Part shown: positions 14,551 through 26,936 of the stretch, piece after piece
How positions within the stretch are numbered: the stretch's first letter is position 1
Layout: each line of letters starts with the position of its first letter
DNA from: Epiperipatus broadwayi
Lineage: Eukaryota > Onychophora > Udeonychophora > Euonychophora > Peripatidae
NCBI GenBank assembly: GCA_028023455.1
Contig: JAQFVV010012394.1
Coordinates: forward strand, 30,160,385-30,224,384
Direction of reading: 5' to 3'
DNA: 64,000 nucleotides
Program-made: the position numbers and the translations under genes
Notes under the pieces: model-generated
The model's database searches: none
What the model was told of the DNA's origin: nothing
Seen by the model: only the letters and a program-made list of their open reading frames with translations

Positions 14551-15156
14551 CATAGGCTAAACTCTCCACATAGTAGAACCATTCAGTGCAAGCCAGAGTG
14601 ATCATTGAATGCCAGAAGGTTACATAAAATCCCTATCTAATGCCTACTCATCCAATATCCCCAGACTAGTTTCTAGCTTGTGGCTTTCATCATTGAGGAA
14701 TCTTGGATCTGAGAGCACTGCACCTAGATCTTACAATCTCATGCAACCCTTCAGCAGCCATGTTTTATCTTAATAAATGACTACAAAGCTTTAAGTTCAA
14801 AATAAAAACAATAATGTTTTTAATTCAAGCTCATTAGCTTGTATAGTTCTACAGATCTGAACTCAGTTCAGCATCCATGCACTTTGGTATCTTTGCTGGA
14901 CAATTGCATTAGAAAATCATAGGATCTAGGGGCAATACTCTCAGATCCAAGGCTCTTAATGATGAAATCCACAAGCTAGAAACAAGCCTGGAGATATTGA
15001 ATGAGTAGGCACTAGATAGGGATTTTATCACAAACCTTCTTGCATCCATTGATTACTCTGCTTTGCTCTGGGTGAAACTACTGTATGGATAGTTTAGCTT
15101 CTGTGTAAACAGCTTGTGTAAGCATAAAGAATGGTGATCATGTGATGTTTAGTAAT
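14551..15156. mobile_element. Family A foldback element, diverged copy
   Basis: The left half (about 14555-14830) matches the family A unit in one orientation and the right half (about 14890-15150) in the opposite one, making an imperfect palindrome. TAATTAAAA flanks it at about 14541-14549 and 15157-15165, a possible 9-bp TSD. Both arms keep the (N)TGATGA...GAAAC segment in decayed form. Confidence 0.75.
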
Positions 15157-15165
15157 TAAAAACGA

Positions 15166-16871
15166 ATAATAAAAAGTTAGAAAAAATGCTATAATAAATT
15201 AACATTCAAGAAACAAATGATATATAACAAAAATATTACACTTTCATTTACAAAAGTCAAACTTTCTGGGTTCACAATTATATAACACAGATCATCTGAG
15301 ATAAATACATTAGTAATTATTACTTATCAATTATTAAATTAGAGATTATCCCTAGTCTTAAATATAAACTTTAAACCTCCATTAAAGATTAATATACCTT
15401 TTTTTTAATTAGACATATTCTGAGTTAAAGATATAAATGCAGAAGATTTGTCACTGATAAATTAAAGAATAATACGTTGTTATTCAGAAATAATAAACAA
15501 ATGATGAAGATAATTTATGACTTGGTCCAACTGAAGAGTACTGGGTCAGCATGAAATGCAGACCTTAGTCATTTACATTTTTAGATAACATTAATCATAT
15601 ATTTCAAAAATATGTAATGGAGTCAGTTTTAAATACAACCAAAAGAAATAATCTTGAAACAATAATTAAAATAAGAAATTAGAAAGACAATTGATCCCAA
15701 ACATCGTCAGATTAGATACTTTATGTAACAAAACTAATCATGCTATGTAAAAGTTAAATAAGTTTTAAAAAGAAAACGAAAATGAGTGTTTTTTAAAAGA
15801 TTAGAATCTGTGATAAATTAATTACTATGTTAACTACTAATTATTTCTGTAGAGCTGTAAAATAAGATTATTTAATAATAAATAATGGAATACTTTATTG
15901 TTAATGAGTTCACAAAAATTTCGAATTCTGGTAGTTATAATTGGGTCACAATACAGAACATTATTTAGTTAATGTAGTCAATTCTAGCTCCTGTCTAATT
16001 TATATTATTTAGGGAGTGCTAAGTTAGGATATATCATAAAGTGTATATACACATATTTACAGTATATACAAACCATTATTATAGTTACCGTTTTTTTTTT
16101 TTTGGGAATTTATTTAATAGTTTTTATATTTCCAGTTTTAAATTATTGTGAGCTCATAAAATCTCCGTTCTGAGTCTTTTAAAACGATTAATCAAATTTT
16201 TGTTTTAAAAAGAATTATTATGATAAATATATTTAAGCAAAAAAAAATCCTCCATTTAAAAAAAAAGTTTAGCTTTATATAATAATTTTGTAAAAGCGTT
16301 GATGTATTTTTGATGTACTTTATAAATTCTGCATAATTACCATAGGAACAGGAGAGATTGTTACAAATGATAAAATAAAATAAAAAACCATAGAACGTAT
16401 CATCAATTATAAACTCGAAAGTAGATACATTATACAGCATACAGGGCTGCGCCAAAAGTAAACGACCAATTCCCTTTAAAGTACTATAGAATAAATAAAA
16501 TTGAGTTGTGTGTAGTTCAGGAGTTTATATAGGTTTAAACAATGGAAGTAATAAAATTATGGACAGTGATCTAAGGACTTTAGCGTTCCTAAGTGGCATC
16601 AAACTAGTCAGGCTTTAAGATACTACTTCAGCATAAATAATTTAAAGCATGATTCTATATTTACTAAGCAATTAATAATGTTTTTTTTTTTTTTAAATAT
16701 TAAGCCTTATTTGATATCAAATATAGTTAATCATTTTGAATAATATTCAGATTTTTGTTCACGGAAAATTTCTAAACCGTTCATTCAGTATAAGAAACGT
16801 GTCTTAAACATGTCTGCAGATAGAAACAATTATATATTATAGGCTTAGCAAACGTATATGAAGTCTGAAAA
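15166..16871. other. AT-rich DNA, no gene seen
   Basis: No supported coding or RNA feature. The open frame at 16192-16455 (minus) is low-complexity and lacks motifs. Confidence 0.5.
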
Positions 16872-16884
16872 AATAGCTTAAACT

Positions 16885-17047
16885 TAGTGAATAACATTTC
16901 TGTAGTGTAATTTTTACTATACTACTCTCATGCAAGGTAGGGAGGTTTCTATCCACTTTTAACACTTCATGGAAATGGATAGAAGCCAGTTCTTAGCTTA
17001 TGTAAGAGTGGTGTAGTGAAAATTACACTATAGAAATATTATTCATT
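16885..17047. mobile_element. Small foldback element with 13-bp TSD
   Basis: Left arm (about 16885-16940, with CTGTAGTGTAATTTTTAC) and right arm (about 16995-17047, with GAAAATTACACTATAG) are inverted copies. The 13-bp direct repeat AATAGCTTAAACT flanks it exactly at 16872-16884 and 17048-17060. There is no coding capacity. The centre GGTTTCTATCCACTTTTAAC is related to a diverged repeat at 59.9-60.3 kb. Confidence 0.8.
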
Positions 17048-17177
17048 AATAGCTTAAACTGTTTCCACATGACCACTTAACTATATGTTAGATTATTATG
17101 AACTTCTAGAATTAATTGTTAAATGTCTAGAAAAATTCAAACTTTGATTTTAACTTTTTGAATGTATTCTACTGTTA

Positions 17178-17664
17178 ACAAAGGCAAAACTCTCCATACA
17201 ATAGTGCCACCCTGTGCCAAACAGAGTAATCAATGGATGCCAGAAGGCTTATGCATAAAATACCTATCTAGTGGCTACTCATCCAATATCCCCAGACTAG
17301 TTTCTGGTTTGTGGGCACATCAGTCTTATGACTATATAAGCTATTGAGCTTAGATTGAAGATATTAACAATGTTTTCAATTTAATTCTCATAGTTTTGTA
17401 GTAAAGTAGAGAGTTAAAAGGTGGCTGCTGGAGGGTTGCATTAGATCCTAAGACTCTCAGATCCAAGGCTCCTCACTGATGATGACCACAATCCAGAAAC
17501 TAGTCTGGGGATATTGGATGAGTAGGCACTAGATAGGGATTTTATGCATAAGCCTTCTGGCATCCATTGATTACTCTGTTTAGCACAGGGTGGCACTACT
17601 GTATGGAGAGTTTTGCCTTTGTTTACAACAATTATGTGCTAGTATAGAGATGGTGATCATGTGA
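17178..17664. mobile_element. Family A foldback element with 13-bp TSD
   Basis: Arms at about 17178-17310 and 17455-17640 are inverted copies of the family A unit. The left end is truncated relative to the right. An exact 13-bp duplication, TATTCTACTGTTA, lies at 17165-17177 and 17665-17677. The right arm keeps CTGATGA...GAAAC in plus orientation (about 17476-17500). It lies at the 3' end of the Penelope-like remnant that follows. Confidence 0.85.
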
Positions 17665-17699
17665 TATTCTACTGTTAGTAATAGCACATGGGCTAGTAC

Positions 17700-18830
17700 T
17701 TAACACATATCTTCAAGTGATATTATTCCTTTCTATTCTTCATGTATTGCTTGCCTGTGGTGATTGTATTAGTATGGGATTCAAATCTGGTATATTTTTA
17801 TGAGTAATGAATTTTAAATGATGTTCTAACTGACTAATATATTCATCAAAAACAACAGTCAGTAGAAATTTTATATACTTAACTATGAGTACCTCCTGAT
17901 TTTTCCATTTTTCTTAAGGTAAATATAATGAATGGTTTTCAAACATTATGATATGTCACCCTATGACAAACTACAAGGTTATTTGCCATTATCATGTTAG
18001 AAGATTCTTTCAACTTTCTTCTTTTTACCTTTTCATTTATGTCCAATATTGTTTTTTCTCTATCACAATATGTTTAAAAATATCAGTTTTTTCTTTCTAA
18101 CCATTATCATGGGCTTTTTAAATCATTTGTTCAATGGACCAACTAGTTTTACCAATATATGTTTTTTCACATTCACAAGTTATTTGATAGATACCTTTTT
18201 TCAGTATTTTCATTCTGTGTTTTATAAAAGTTATTCTCATAGGATTCTGAAGCTTTGCAAATCTGCTCTAATATTATACTGTTTGCAAAAGTCTTTGTTT
18301 CTCTGCTATTTCTGATATGTATTTTTTAATGATAGTTGATTGATAACTATTCATCATCAGATTTTTCCTGTGGAAGACTTTTTTATCAATGCTATTGGTT
18401 TCTGAACAAAATTTTGTGCTCCATTCCATAGTAGTAATATAACTTCATGTTTTGTGTTTCTATTATGATTGGGTGTATATGATAAGTATATCATTGTTTG
18501 TGGTTTTTTTCTAAACATTTTAGTTTGACTTTGCAAAAATGAGTCTTATTACAAAATATATATAAAGACGAATTTTTGTTTTTGTTCCAATGCTATGATG
18601 AATTACATATGTCCAGAATCTATGTAGTAGTGTTATACCATATGACCATACAACTAATATATTATTGTCAACATGAAGCCAAACATTATTCATGGTCTTT
18701 TGCATAAATATTGCTGATCATTTTAATGACAGTAGTGAATGCATATCCATTATTTGATTTTGTGGAAGAATCCTTTGTTGGGTATACACTTGTCTTCTAC
18801 TAACTATTAAAATCATTGCACAATTATACA
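17700..18830 (-). pseudogene. Penelope-like retroelement remnant (reverse transcriptase and GIY-YIG endonuclease)
   Basis: Translating the minus strand in pieces gives the ordered signature of a Penelope-like element. First is a decayed RT block near 18715-18790 (GYAFTT...ISNIYA). Next is the catalytic-region block WLHVDNNILVVWSYG near 18636-18690, where the family has a YVDD-type motif; the second Asp is now Asn. Last is a GIY-YIG endonuclease start, GIYQITCECEKTYIG, at 18195-18151, with GIY and YIG nine residues apart and a CxC in between. Stops and frameshifts break the frame throughout, so no protein is made. Penelope-like elements use this endonuclease for target-primed insertion. A family A foldback sits just past its 3' end. 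The 5' limit is uncertain. Confidence 0.8.
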
Positions 18831-19910
18831 TATACACATCATTTATTCTTATCTATAATTATAGTCAGGAAGTGTTATAAATAATTGTATAATCATTATT
18901 TGATAATTCACAATGACTAAGAATTTTAATGTCAGGCTGATCAAAAATTGCATTCAATTGAGATTATTAAGATTTCCTTTCTGTGTTTAGCTGAAAATCA
19001 ACAAATATCCTTTAGATTTTGAGTATATCACACTTCCACTCTGTTAAAACATACATAAAGTAATCATGCAGTTGTGTTTAAGACATTTTTTGACATTTGA
19101 ACATAGGAAATGCTAGGATGAGCCTTCATCCAAAAATATATTTTGTAAATTTACTACTCTACCAGCAAAACATTCCTACAAGGATAAGTAAAAACTCCTT
19201 TAATTTTATACATCTTAATAATTTTTGGATTTATTACTCACAAATTCATAAAAAGATCAAGTACTGAAAGGGATATAATGGGCCATAATTATTAAATACC
19301 AGAATCTGCCTCTTTACCATATATCAAATCATACAGAGTGTTAAACTAGTAAGAGATTACGACAAGCCTTTTTATAGAATGTTTTTAATTTCAAAAAAAA
19401 AAATGTTTTATTTTTAATTTCCTGCTATTATTCTGAGAGAGTGAAGTAAAAACGTAAATTAAAAAATAGTTATCTTAGTTAAGAAAATCAGTTTAAATGT
19501 AATTTTCTCTCATTCAATGAGTTCATCACTTTATCCAGGTATCCATCCATACATTACGTTATCCATCTACCTATTTTTCTTATTGCAAAACTTTTGCAGC
19601 AATCTTAATTTTTATGCTAAGCATAAAATACAATAAAATATTAAATTATTACTTTTTAACCATAAATGAATGTTTAATTGCTCAATTTCTTGAGATTTTA
19701 TAAAAATATTGAGTATCAGAAGAAGCTGTCTAGAGGGTTGATCCATGGACCACTATACTAAATTTCTCAGAGCATTTAAGAAAGGAATAACAATAAAAAG
19801 TAACTAATGTAATGTCCCATGTTATTGAAAACTCTATTAAAAATTTAAACTGTTAACTTTCAAAAATAGACTAAACAAAATAAACAAGTCAATCATATTA
19901 TACATATGAG
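18831..19910. other. AT-rich DNA, possible decayed 5' part of the Penelope-like element
   Basis: No motif could be read here. Upstream RT sequence may continue, too decayed to call. Confidence 0.4.
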
Positions 19911-19917
19911 AAGTGTC

Positions 19918-20162
19918 AAACCACTAAACATCACATGATCACCATTTCTTATGCTTGCTCATAACTGTTATTAAACAGGCAAAATTCTCCTTACAGTAGT
20001 GCCATTCAGTGCAGTGCTCTTAGATCAAAGGCTCCTCACTTATGAAAGGCTCAAGCTAGAAACTAGTCTGGGGATAATGGATGAGTAGGCACTAGATAGG
20101 AATTTTTCTGCCATCCATTGATTACTCTGGCTTACTGTATGGAGAGTTTTTCCTGTTTTACA
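19918..20162. mobile_element. Family A fragment with inverted junction
   Basis: A short direct arm (about 19922-20013, starting ACTAAACATCACATGATCACC) is joined to a longer inverted arm (about 20013-20155) at shared GTGCAGTGC-like bases. AAGTGTC at 19911-19917 and 20163-20169 may be a 7-bp TSD. Confidence 0.7.
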
Positions 20163-20169
20163 AAGTGTC

Positions 20170-21866
20170 TACTTGCATATATGTGTGTGTTGAAAAATAC
20201 TGTATGCTTGCAGTTCAATAAACAATACATATTCTAATCAAAGTTTATCAACAAAATATGAGCTATTATATGTGATGTATGATGTATCTGAGAAAGCTTG
20301 AGGCATATTATACTGAATATCGTAACTCCACTGTATGAACACAAACAAACTACTAAGTATTAACGTATTGTAATTCAAATTTTCAAATTTCTGAACATCT
20401 AATAAACACAAAACCGATTAATTTTCAAATATTTACACAATGTCTTGTTTTTGCCTGCTTCTAATTTTTATAAATATTTTAATTAACCAATTAATTACCA
20501 AGAAGATAAAAGATGCAAGTGCTTTAGTAATTAGTAAATTTGCACTAATTAAGTGATTGAGATTGTTCGTTAATGAGTAAAAAAAATTATTTAATTTATT
20601 TTCGCTTTATTTATTTTAAAATGTTTACATTTCAGGCATACTTCTATTTACTAATGCACACACTAATCGAATTTATATATTTACAATAGGTGTATAAGAT
20701 TTAATACAAGAATGTTAGATGAATTTTAAAATTAGAAAAAAAAAAACGTGCTGTTTGGATAAAGATCCAAAAAATTATTATATTTATAAATTGTTTTATT
20801 TTTATCATCTAAAATTAATTGTTGAATGTCTTTAGGAAGATTTAAAGTTTATTGAAACTTTTCAAACACATTTTAACCATTAGTAATAGCATGTAGATTA
20901 GTGTATAACTCAATATTTCAAATAATATTATTTTCTTTCTTTTTTATTGGGTGTTGGTGACCTAATGAATAACAACAGTACTTGCATGACAATTGAACCT
21001 ATGATATTTATATTTGTGAACATTGAATTTGGAAAGACATTTTAACAAATTAGACTTAAATTCAATGTGCCCTGATTTATGAATCCTTCATTCAATTCCT
21101 TTTGCTAGAATTCTCACTGGTCAGGCCAGAAATACCAGAGAAAAAAAGAATACCATTGGAAATGTGGATTATATGAATTTTATGTATTATTCTTAATATT
21201 TGAAAAGTTTAAATAAAATTTGAATTTTTCTGAAGATATTTAACCATTAATTCTACATAATACACGCATATACAAATATGTTTGTTAAATGAAATGTTGT
21301 CATGGGTTTATTATGATGTAAACAATAAAAATTGAGAGATTATATCCATGTAAACAATCAGAGATAATTTCAACATTGAGGGCTTTTTCTAGAAAAAACT
21401 TTTTCAGTCTCAGAACAGGAAATTAGTAATTGATGATTTCCTAGTAACATCAAAGATAAATTTATCTCTGGTTGTACATGTGGACATGATCTTCAATTTC
21501 CATTGTTTTCATTATAGTAAATCAATGAAAATATTTAAATTTAAAGATATATAACTTTTTTAAAAAGATGAATTATTATTTATATAATGTCAAAAGAAGT
21601 AAGTATTTGGAATCCTCCTATGTATAAAAATAGTTTACTTGGATTTAAATTTTTATAAAAACTTGACTTAGAAGTAAAGGAGAATCTCTTTTTCTTCTAA
21701 TTAAACTCAAAGCAAAAGAACTGTATCAGATTACTAGAGAAAACTTGTTTAGCCTTAGGATTGTCAATTATAAATTGATAATTTCCTAGCAACATTAAAT
21801 GTAAAATCACTCCTGATTGTACATATATGAATACATAATTTGTTATTGATAGTATATATATATATA
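20170..21866. other. AT-rich DNA with a diverged ~348-bp-spaced duplication
   Basis: A block near 21388-21485 (TTTCCTAGTAACATCAAAG...GGTTGTACAT) recurs in diverged form at about 21736-21832. A third relative is at about 52047-52145. No gene was seen. Confidence 0.55.
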
Positions 21867-21867
21867 T

Positions 21868-24800
21868 TGTAACCTAATTAAAGTAGTTCAAATAGAAATA
21901 ACTAAGTAAATTCAAAAATTAAATGACAAGTAATTCAATAAAATATAACTCAGGTATACAGGCAGTAGGTTTTATCCACTTTCATTTCTTGGTTTGATGT
22001 TAAGTGCATGTTTAAACAAATACTAAGTGAATATGGTCTAGCAGGGCGCCACTAGATTATCTGAATCTAGACATGGTTATATCCAATAACCTTTCACATG
22101 TACCGGGTTTGAATCCCTTCTTGGTACTTTATTTATAATAAAATGGAAGATTTTGCTTTTTGAGCCATATCACTATAAGCACTAATATTTAGGTAAAAGT
22201 AAAACATCTTTAAACCAAAGTGGAGTATATTAGACATAAATCATTTCTCAGATCTTAACATAACAAATGTGTTTTAATATTTTTATAAGTTCACTAGCTC
22301 AGATTATATATAACTAATTTAGGATGGCAATTCACTCATCCTTGCATGAAATAGATGATGGGATGTGGTTATAATAATACTAAGAGATCACTAAATATTA
22401 TAAAATCAATATTTATTTATGGCCTTTAAACAGTTAAACAGCTCATTAATTAAAACGTTGATGACGATGATGATGATGATAATAATAACAATAATGACAA
22501 GGGTTTCAACTACAGCTCTAGGACTAAGCCTAAACATAAAACTAATTTTATAAAGAAATTCATAATTATTGCTTAATTTTAGCATATTTACTTATATCTT
22601 AAATAACTAATATTCAACCATTGATGATGATGAATAATCACACTTAACCAAGACTACAATTAATGAAATATATACGCCTCGTTTAATAAAACAAACTAAT
22701 ATTTATTACTATATTTCTAACATATACATAAAAATTTCTAGATAAATATGAAAATTGACATGAATAATAATAATAATAATTGGTTATATAACAATCCTCA
22801 GATTAATTTTAAGTTCTTCCCCCTTTCCCTTCAAATGTATTTGTATTAAGTTGGACGTCACATTGACCATGAAAAGTATTTCAAGAAGATATTATCTGCT
22901 CATTAACACACATACTTTAAAAATCTAGCATGTAAATAGAATGTAAAAAAAAAATGTTAGTAAAATTGAAAGAGCTAGTTTTTAGAAAAGAGTCTTAAAT
23001 TATTTTCTCCCCCTCCCTTCCAAGCGCTGAAATCTATACTTAACTTGAAACAAAATAATCTAATATTCCGATACTACTCATTATTCCTCATTCAATCGCA
23101 ATTATACACATATAAAATATCATTATGTATGTGCGTGTTTTATCCCATGATAACAAAATATTATTTAAAACCAAAATAATAATAACATATTAGTTAAAAC
23201 TAAAATCATAATACCATAAAAAAAAATAATAAAAAAAATTGTTTTACACATTAATATTGTAAAATTAATAAACGAATAATTTTCATACATTCAAGATCAT
23301 TTATGAAGCTCAAAGTTATTATTGGTAAGACATTCTTGTTTTAATCGATCTGAATAGTCTTTAAAAGTTCTTTAAATAAAATATACCACTTTATTGCTAA
23401 AATGTTTATTAAGACTGATATCATAAAGAAAATAGATATAAAAAGTCATATTACCGATCTTTTGTGGCGAATTTCCAAGGGTTCAAACTTGTCTTGTATA
23501 ATGTTTATATTTCTGTAGCTACCATTTCCGTTTTACTGGGAACAATCTCTTTCTTGAGGTGGATAACTATTTGATGATGATGACTCTATTGAGGTTATTT
23601 GCTTTAGTGGACAATTTGGAAATCATTATAATAAATTTTCTTCTCTTCTTGTCAAGCATGTGGATGAAATACAGCAGTTGTTTTCCCATTTGTAAATTTT
23701 CTTGAGTTCAAAATCAGTTGTTGTAACAATTGATTGGACTTGATGATTAATATTTATCAGTAGATTAATTCATCTTCTTTGAATGCAGGTGAATGCTTTC
23801 TTTCTTCTATTAAAAACATCTTATTTATCTGGTCAGTTGAAAGGTGTAGAATATTATTTTAGACACATCTTTTCTTTCCTATGTGATGTGCAGCTTCCCC
23901 AGATGGTCCGGAATCGATGGAATATACATATAATTTTTCTAGCAAGCCATTTTTTTTTTTATTTTCAACGTTCAATATTATAGTTTAATAATCTGAATCA
24001 ATCAACATAATAATATAATAATTTAAGACAGCTTTTTATATCCAATTTTTAACTAACTTAACCAATCAGAGATAGCATCACTTACTATTTTTGGACAAAT
24101 TTGTTTTAATTAGATCTCTAATTTATTTTCAACCAAAGTATTTTTTAACTGAAAAGTTTAATCCTTTTTTTCCAGACACTTTTGTTTTAAAAAAAAAATA
24201 GACTCAATTCTTATTTCCTTTCTTTTGTTTTTTTTTTTTCTTTTTAACATCCAGGTAACACTTCAAATCTTTGAGCTTCCTTTCTATAGATCTTGAGATA
24301 AGACAATTTCAAAATTTAAAATAGACTCATTATAAGTTTCCAAAGTGACAATCATTTACAAAAAAAAACTACTACAAAGATCGATATCTGATTAAACAGA
24401 TTTCCTCTTTTAACAAAAAAAATTGTACAAAAAAAATAATTTAACAGATTTAATACTTCCTTTTCTTTCAATATTTAGGAAATGTAAAATTTTGTATGTA
24501 ATGTACACATCCTTCATTCTTTCAAATCATTCATAAACTAACCTTAAATACTATAATTGCTAGCTGAGTAATTATAACCCAATTATTTAATTAAATCTGT
24601 AACTTTTAAATCCCAATTATAATTAAAGAAAAGCAAAATAGAAGTATAGAATAAAATGTTCAAGCATAGCTTAGTTTTAAAGAAAGTTAAAATGTTGAAT
24701 ATTTGAAATATAAAACAAATAAATAATTTACTCATACATTGCCTATATGTATGCATTATAACTTTGCTTTTTAACAGAAAATTTAAATATTAAATAGTTT

Positions 24801-25027
24801 AAATGTGTGTATTACCTTTCTATCAACACACAAACAAGTAAAGCATGTAATTGTTGACCCATTCTTTCTCTGTTTAAAGCTTTTAGAACTGGACCTTGTA
24901 GGGTTTAAACTTGGATGCCCTACAACTTCCTTTATGATTATATAAAATTGTGATGATGATTTTTGGTTTACCTTTTCTACATGCACATTACTATAAATTT
25001 GGCTAGTGACCAAATTGTAATGGCACA
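21868..25027 (-). repeat. Downstream (3') giant LTR, 3160 bp
   Basis: Matches the upstream LTR almost throughout. It differs by a roughly 120-bp loss near 21890-21930 and small indels in A/T runs. It is preceded on the minus strand by the polypurine tract. Confidence 0.88.
22035..22130 (+). repeat. tRNA-like (SINE-like) segment in the 3' LTR
   Basis: Has a box A-like TAGCAGGGCGCC and a strong box B GGGTTTGAATCCC (22105-22117), spaced about as in a tRNA with a long variable arm. No complete cloverleaf with an acceptor stem could be drawn, so it is a tRNA-derived promoter or SINE head, not a working tRNA. It is on the opposite strand to the element. Confidence 0.55.
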
Positions 25028-25028
25028 A

Positions 25029-25042
25029 CTTTCTCCCCCTTC
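25029..25042 (-). promoter_or_regulatory. Polypurine tract
   Basis: Minus strand GAAGGGGGAGAAAG abuts the 3' LTR, where plus-strand DNA synthesis would be primed. Confidence 0.85.
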
Positions 25043-25204
25043 GGATAAAATCATCAGCACTTTTGTTTTAACTATATTTTTAAAAAAAAATCTTAACTAA
25101 TAAATACACTAATAATAATAAACACTAATAATATATAAAAAAAAATTAACTACTGGTAAATATATTTTTCATTAAAAATAATTTATTTGGAGATCTTTGC
25201 CAGG

Positions 25205-25328
25205 CTATTCTGCTGAAGTATAAGGGATCAAACTCCTAGCATTATAGGTCCCCTTATTCCCATCAAGAGCAGCAAGCATAAAGGCATTCTCTCCTATTTT
25301 CTTGGTAATTTGGAATGGCTTTTTCTTT
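25205..25328 (-). pseudogene. Integrase C-terminal remnant, frame-shifted
   Basis: Directly after the ORF stop, another minus-strand frame reads FEKKKPFQITKKIGENAF...LDGNKGTYNARSLIPY and then stops. This resembles the end of Ty3/Gypsy-type integrases (GPF-x-V...NAY.L..LDG....N...LKPY). It implies the element arose by deleting most of pol, leaving the tail joined to the Gag half. Confidence 0.6.
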
Positions 25329-26936
25329 TCAAATCATATTGTGGTCTGCATAAAAATGCACCTGTACATCCAGTCCCTTTTTAATATTTCCATTTTTCAT
25401 CTTGACTGGATATTTATAAAACATATCTGGAGGATTTATTTTATATAACCTCCTATTACAAACTCCATTTAGAAATATGGACTCTTGGTACCATACATAA
25501 TATGCCTTGAAGTTTTTCAGAGAGATTGACTCTCTATACCATACATACTTTATTTTTAAATTTTCCAGAAAGATTGACTCTCTGTACCATATATAATTCA
25601 TCCTTAAATCTTCCAGAGAGATTGATTCTCTGTGCCATATATAATTCATCCTTAAATCTTCCAGAGAGATTGATTCTCTGGGCCATGTATAATTTATTTT
25701 TAAATTTTCTAGAAAGGTTGACTCTTTGTACCATATATAAGGCACATTTAAATTTTTCAGAGCATTTACATTTTTCAGAGAGATAGATTCTCTGTCTGAT
25801 ACACACTGGACGTTTACATTTTTCAGAGAGATAGATTCTCTGTACCATATATAATGGACATTTAAACTCTTCAGAGAGATTGACTCTCTGTGCCATGTAT
25901 AATTTATTTTTAAACTCTCTAAAAAGGTTGACTCTTTGTACCAAATATAACTTATTTTTGACTTTTCCAGAGCAGTTGAATTTTTCAGAGAGATTTGGAC
26001 ATTTACATTTTTCAGAGAGATTGCCTCTCTATACCATATATAAGGTATCTCCAATCTATTTGAGAAGACAGATTTTTGAAACCACACATGCTGGTTAGTT
26101 ACTAGATTGAGAACTACAGACTGTTGAAACTTTTGCTCTCTTTCTAAAATAACTGGTTTCATCTCCCTTATTGCCTCTCTTAAATCAATCATCTTATCGG
26201 ATGCATGAAGTTTTTCCTCCAACTCTCTTTTCCTTCTTTTCACTTCATGATCTATCCCAATCTGCTCTTTGGTCATCGTCTCATTTACTTTCTTTACTGG
26301 GAGATTTGGTATTATGGCTAATATCGGCCTTTCTACTTCTTTTTCACCTTGTGGATTGTTAACTAAAGTAGGCATCCTTTTCTCTGACTGACTCTGTTCT
26401 GAGCTATTCCTACAGTCATCTGGACTGATGCTAACATCATTTTGCCTTGAATTTGGGTTTGACTGATCCTGCAGCCCTACATTAATACGATCTTTTAATT
26501 CATCTTCACTCCTCTTATCCTCTTCTTTTAAACTTTCTACCCTTTCTATGCCTTTTTTATCATCTCTTAAACTTTCTCTCCAGATTCTATTATCTTCTAG
26601 CATACTTTCTATCTTTTGTTCTAGATTTATCATACTTTGCTTACTCTCCTCTCTCATACTTCTGAGCATCTGCATTATCATGTCCATGTCTGATGGTGCC
26701 ATCTTTGCTATTTGAGCCTGGCCCACTTCTGACTCCTCATCTACCATTTCCATACTTGAGGCTGTATTATTGCTACTAACATTAAAGGCATCTTCCTCTA
26801 CTTCCTCTCTTTCCTCTTGTGTTTTTAAGAAAACCTCCCCATCCTCTTCTTCAGTATGAAAACGATCACTGATTCCTGGTATTGGGGCACCTTCCTCTTC
26901 CATAACCTCTTCCATACTATAATTTAGTTCACTCAT
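25329..26936 (-). CDS. Gag-like acidic/coiled-coil protein with 17-residue repeats
   Basis: A 535-codon ORF from ATG (start MSELNYSMEE). Residues 1 to about 90 are strongly acidic. About 85-190 is Met/Glu/Lys-rich with heptad-like spacing (MQMLRSMREESKQSMINLEQ), likely coiled coil. About 190-280 is polar and charged. About 282-492 consists of roughly a dozen degenerate 17-residue repeats of the form YIWYRESISLKNVNVQ, encoded by a 51-bp minisatellite. The last ~40 residues (KNGNIKKGLDVQVHFYADHN) read into an integrase-tail frame. There is no CCHC zinc knuckle, protease or polymerase. By position it is the element's Gag, but sequence identity to known Gag was not seen. Other open frames over the repeats, on both strands, are shadows of the 51-bp period. 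Confidence 0.7.
   Translation of the reverse strand: MSELNYSMEEVMEEEGAPIPGISDRFHTEEEDGEVFLKTQEEREEVEEDAFNVSSNNTASSMEMVDEESEVGQAQIAKMAPSDMDMIMQMLRSMREESKQSMINLEQKIESMLEDNRIWRESLRDDKKGIERVESLKEEDKRSEDELKDRINVGLQDQSNPNSRQNDVSISPDDCRNSSEQSQSEKRMPTLVNNPQGEKEVERPILAIIPNLPVKKVNETMTKEQIGIDHEVKRRKRELEEKLHASDKMIDLREAIREMKPVILEREQKFQQSVVLNLVTNQHVWFQKSVFSNRLEIPYIWYREAISLKNVNVQISLKNSTALEKSKISYIWYKESTFLESLKINYTWHRESISLKSLNVHYIWYRESISLKNVNVQCVSDRESISLKNVNALKNLNVPYIWYKESTFLENLKINYTWPRESISLEDLRMNYIWHRESISLEDLRMNYIWYRESIFLENLKIKYVWYRESISLKNFKAYYVWYQESIFLNGVCNRRLYKINPPDMFYKYPVKMKNGNIKKGLDVQVHFYADHNMI
25450..26095. repeat. 51-bp coding minisatellite
   Basis: Units containing TTCCAGAGAGATTGATTCTCTG recur at 51-bp steps, for example near 25588 and 25639. 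Because 51 is divisible by 3, expansion keeps the reading frame. Confidence 0.9.

Noticed and set aside
22035-22130. Functional tRNA gene
   Set aside because: Box A and B are present but no acceptor stem pairs, and the sequence is repeated inside an LTR.
24783-25028. 82-codon frame at the start of each giant LTR as a gene
   Set aside because: It has no ATG and begins at the LTR edge. Its identity in both copies reflects LTR identity, not coding constraint.
25526-26362. Open frames on the plus strand and in a second minus-strand frame over the minisatellite
   Set aside because: Shadows of the 51-bp repeat encoding the longer minus-strand ORF.
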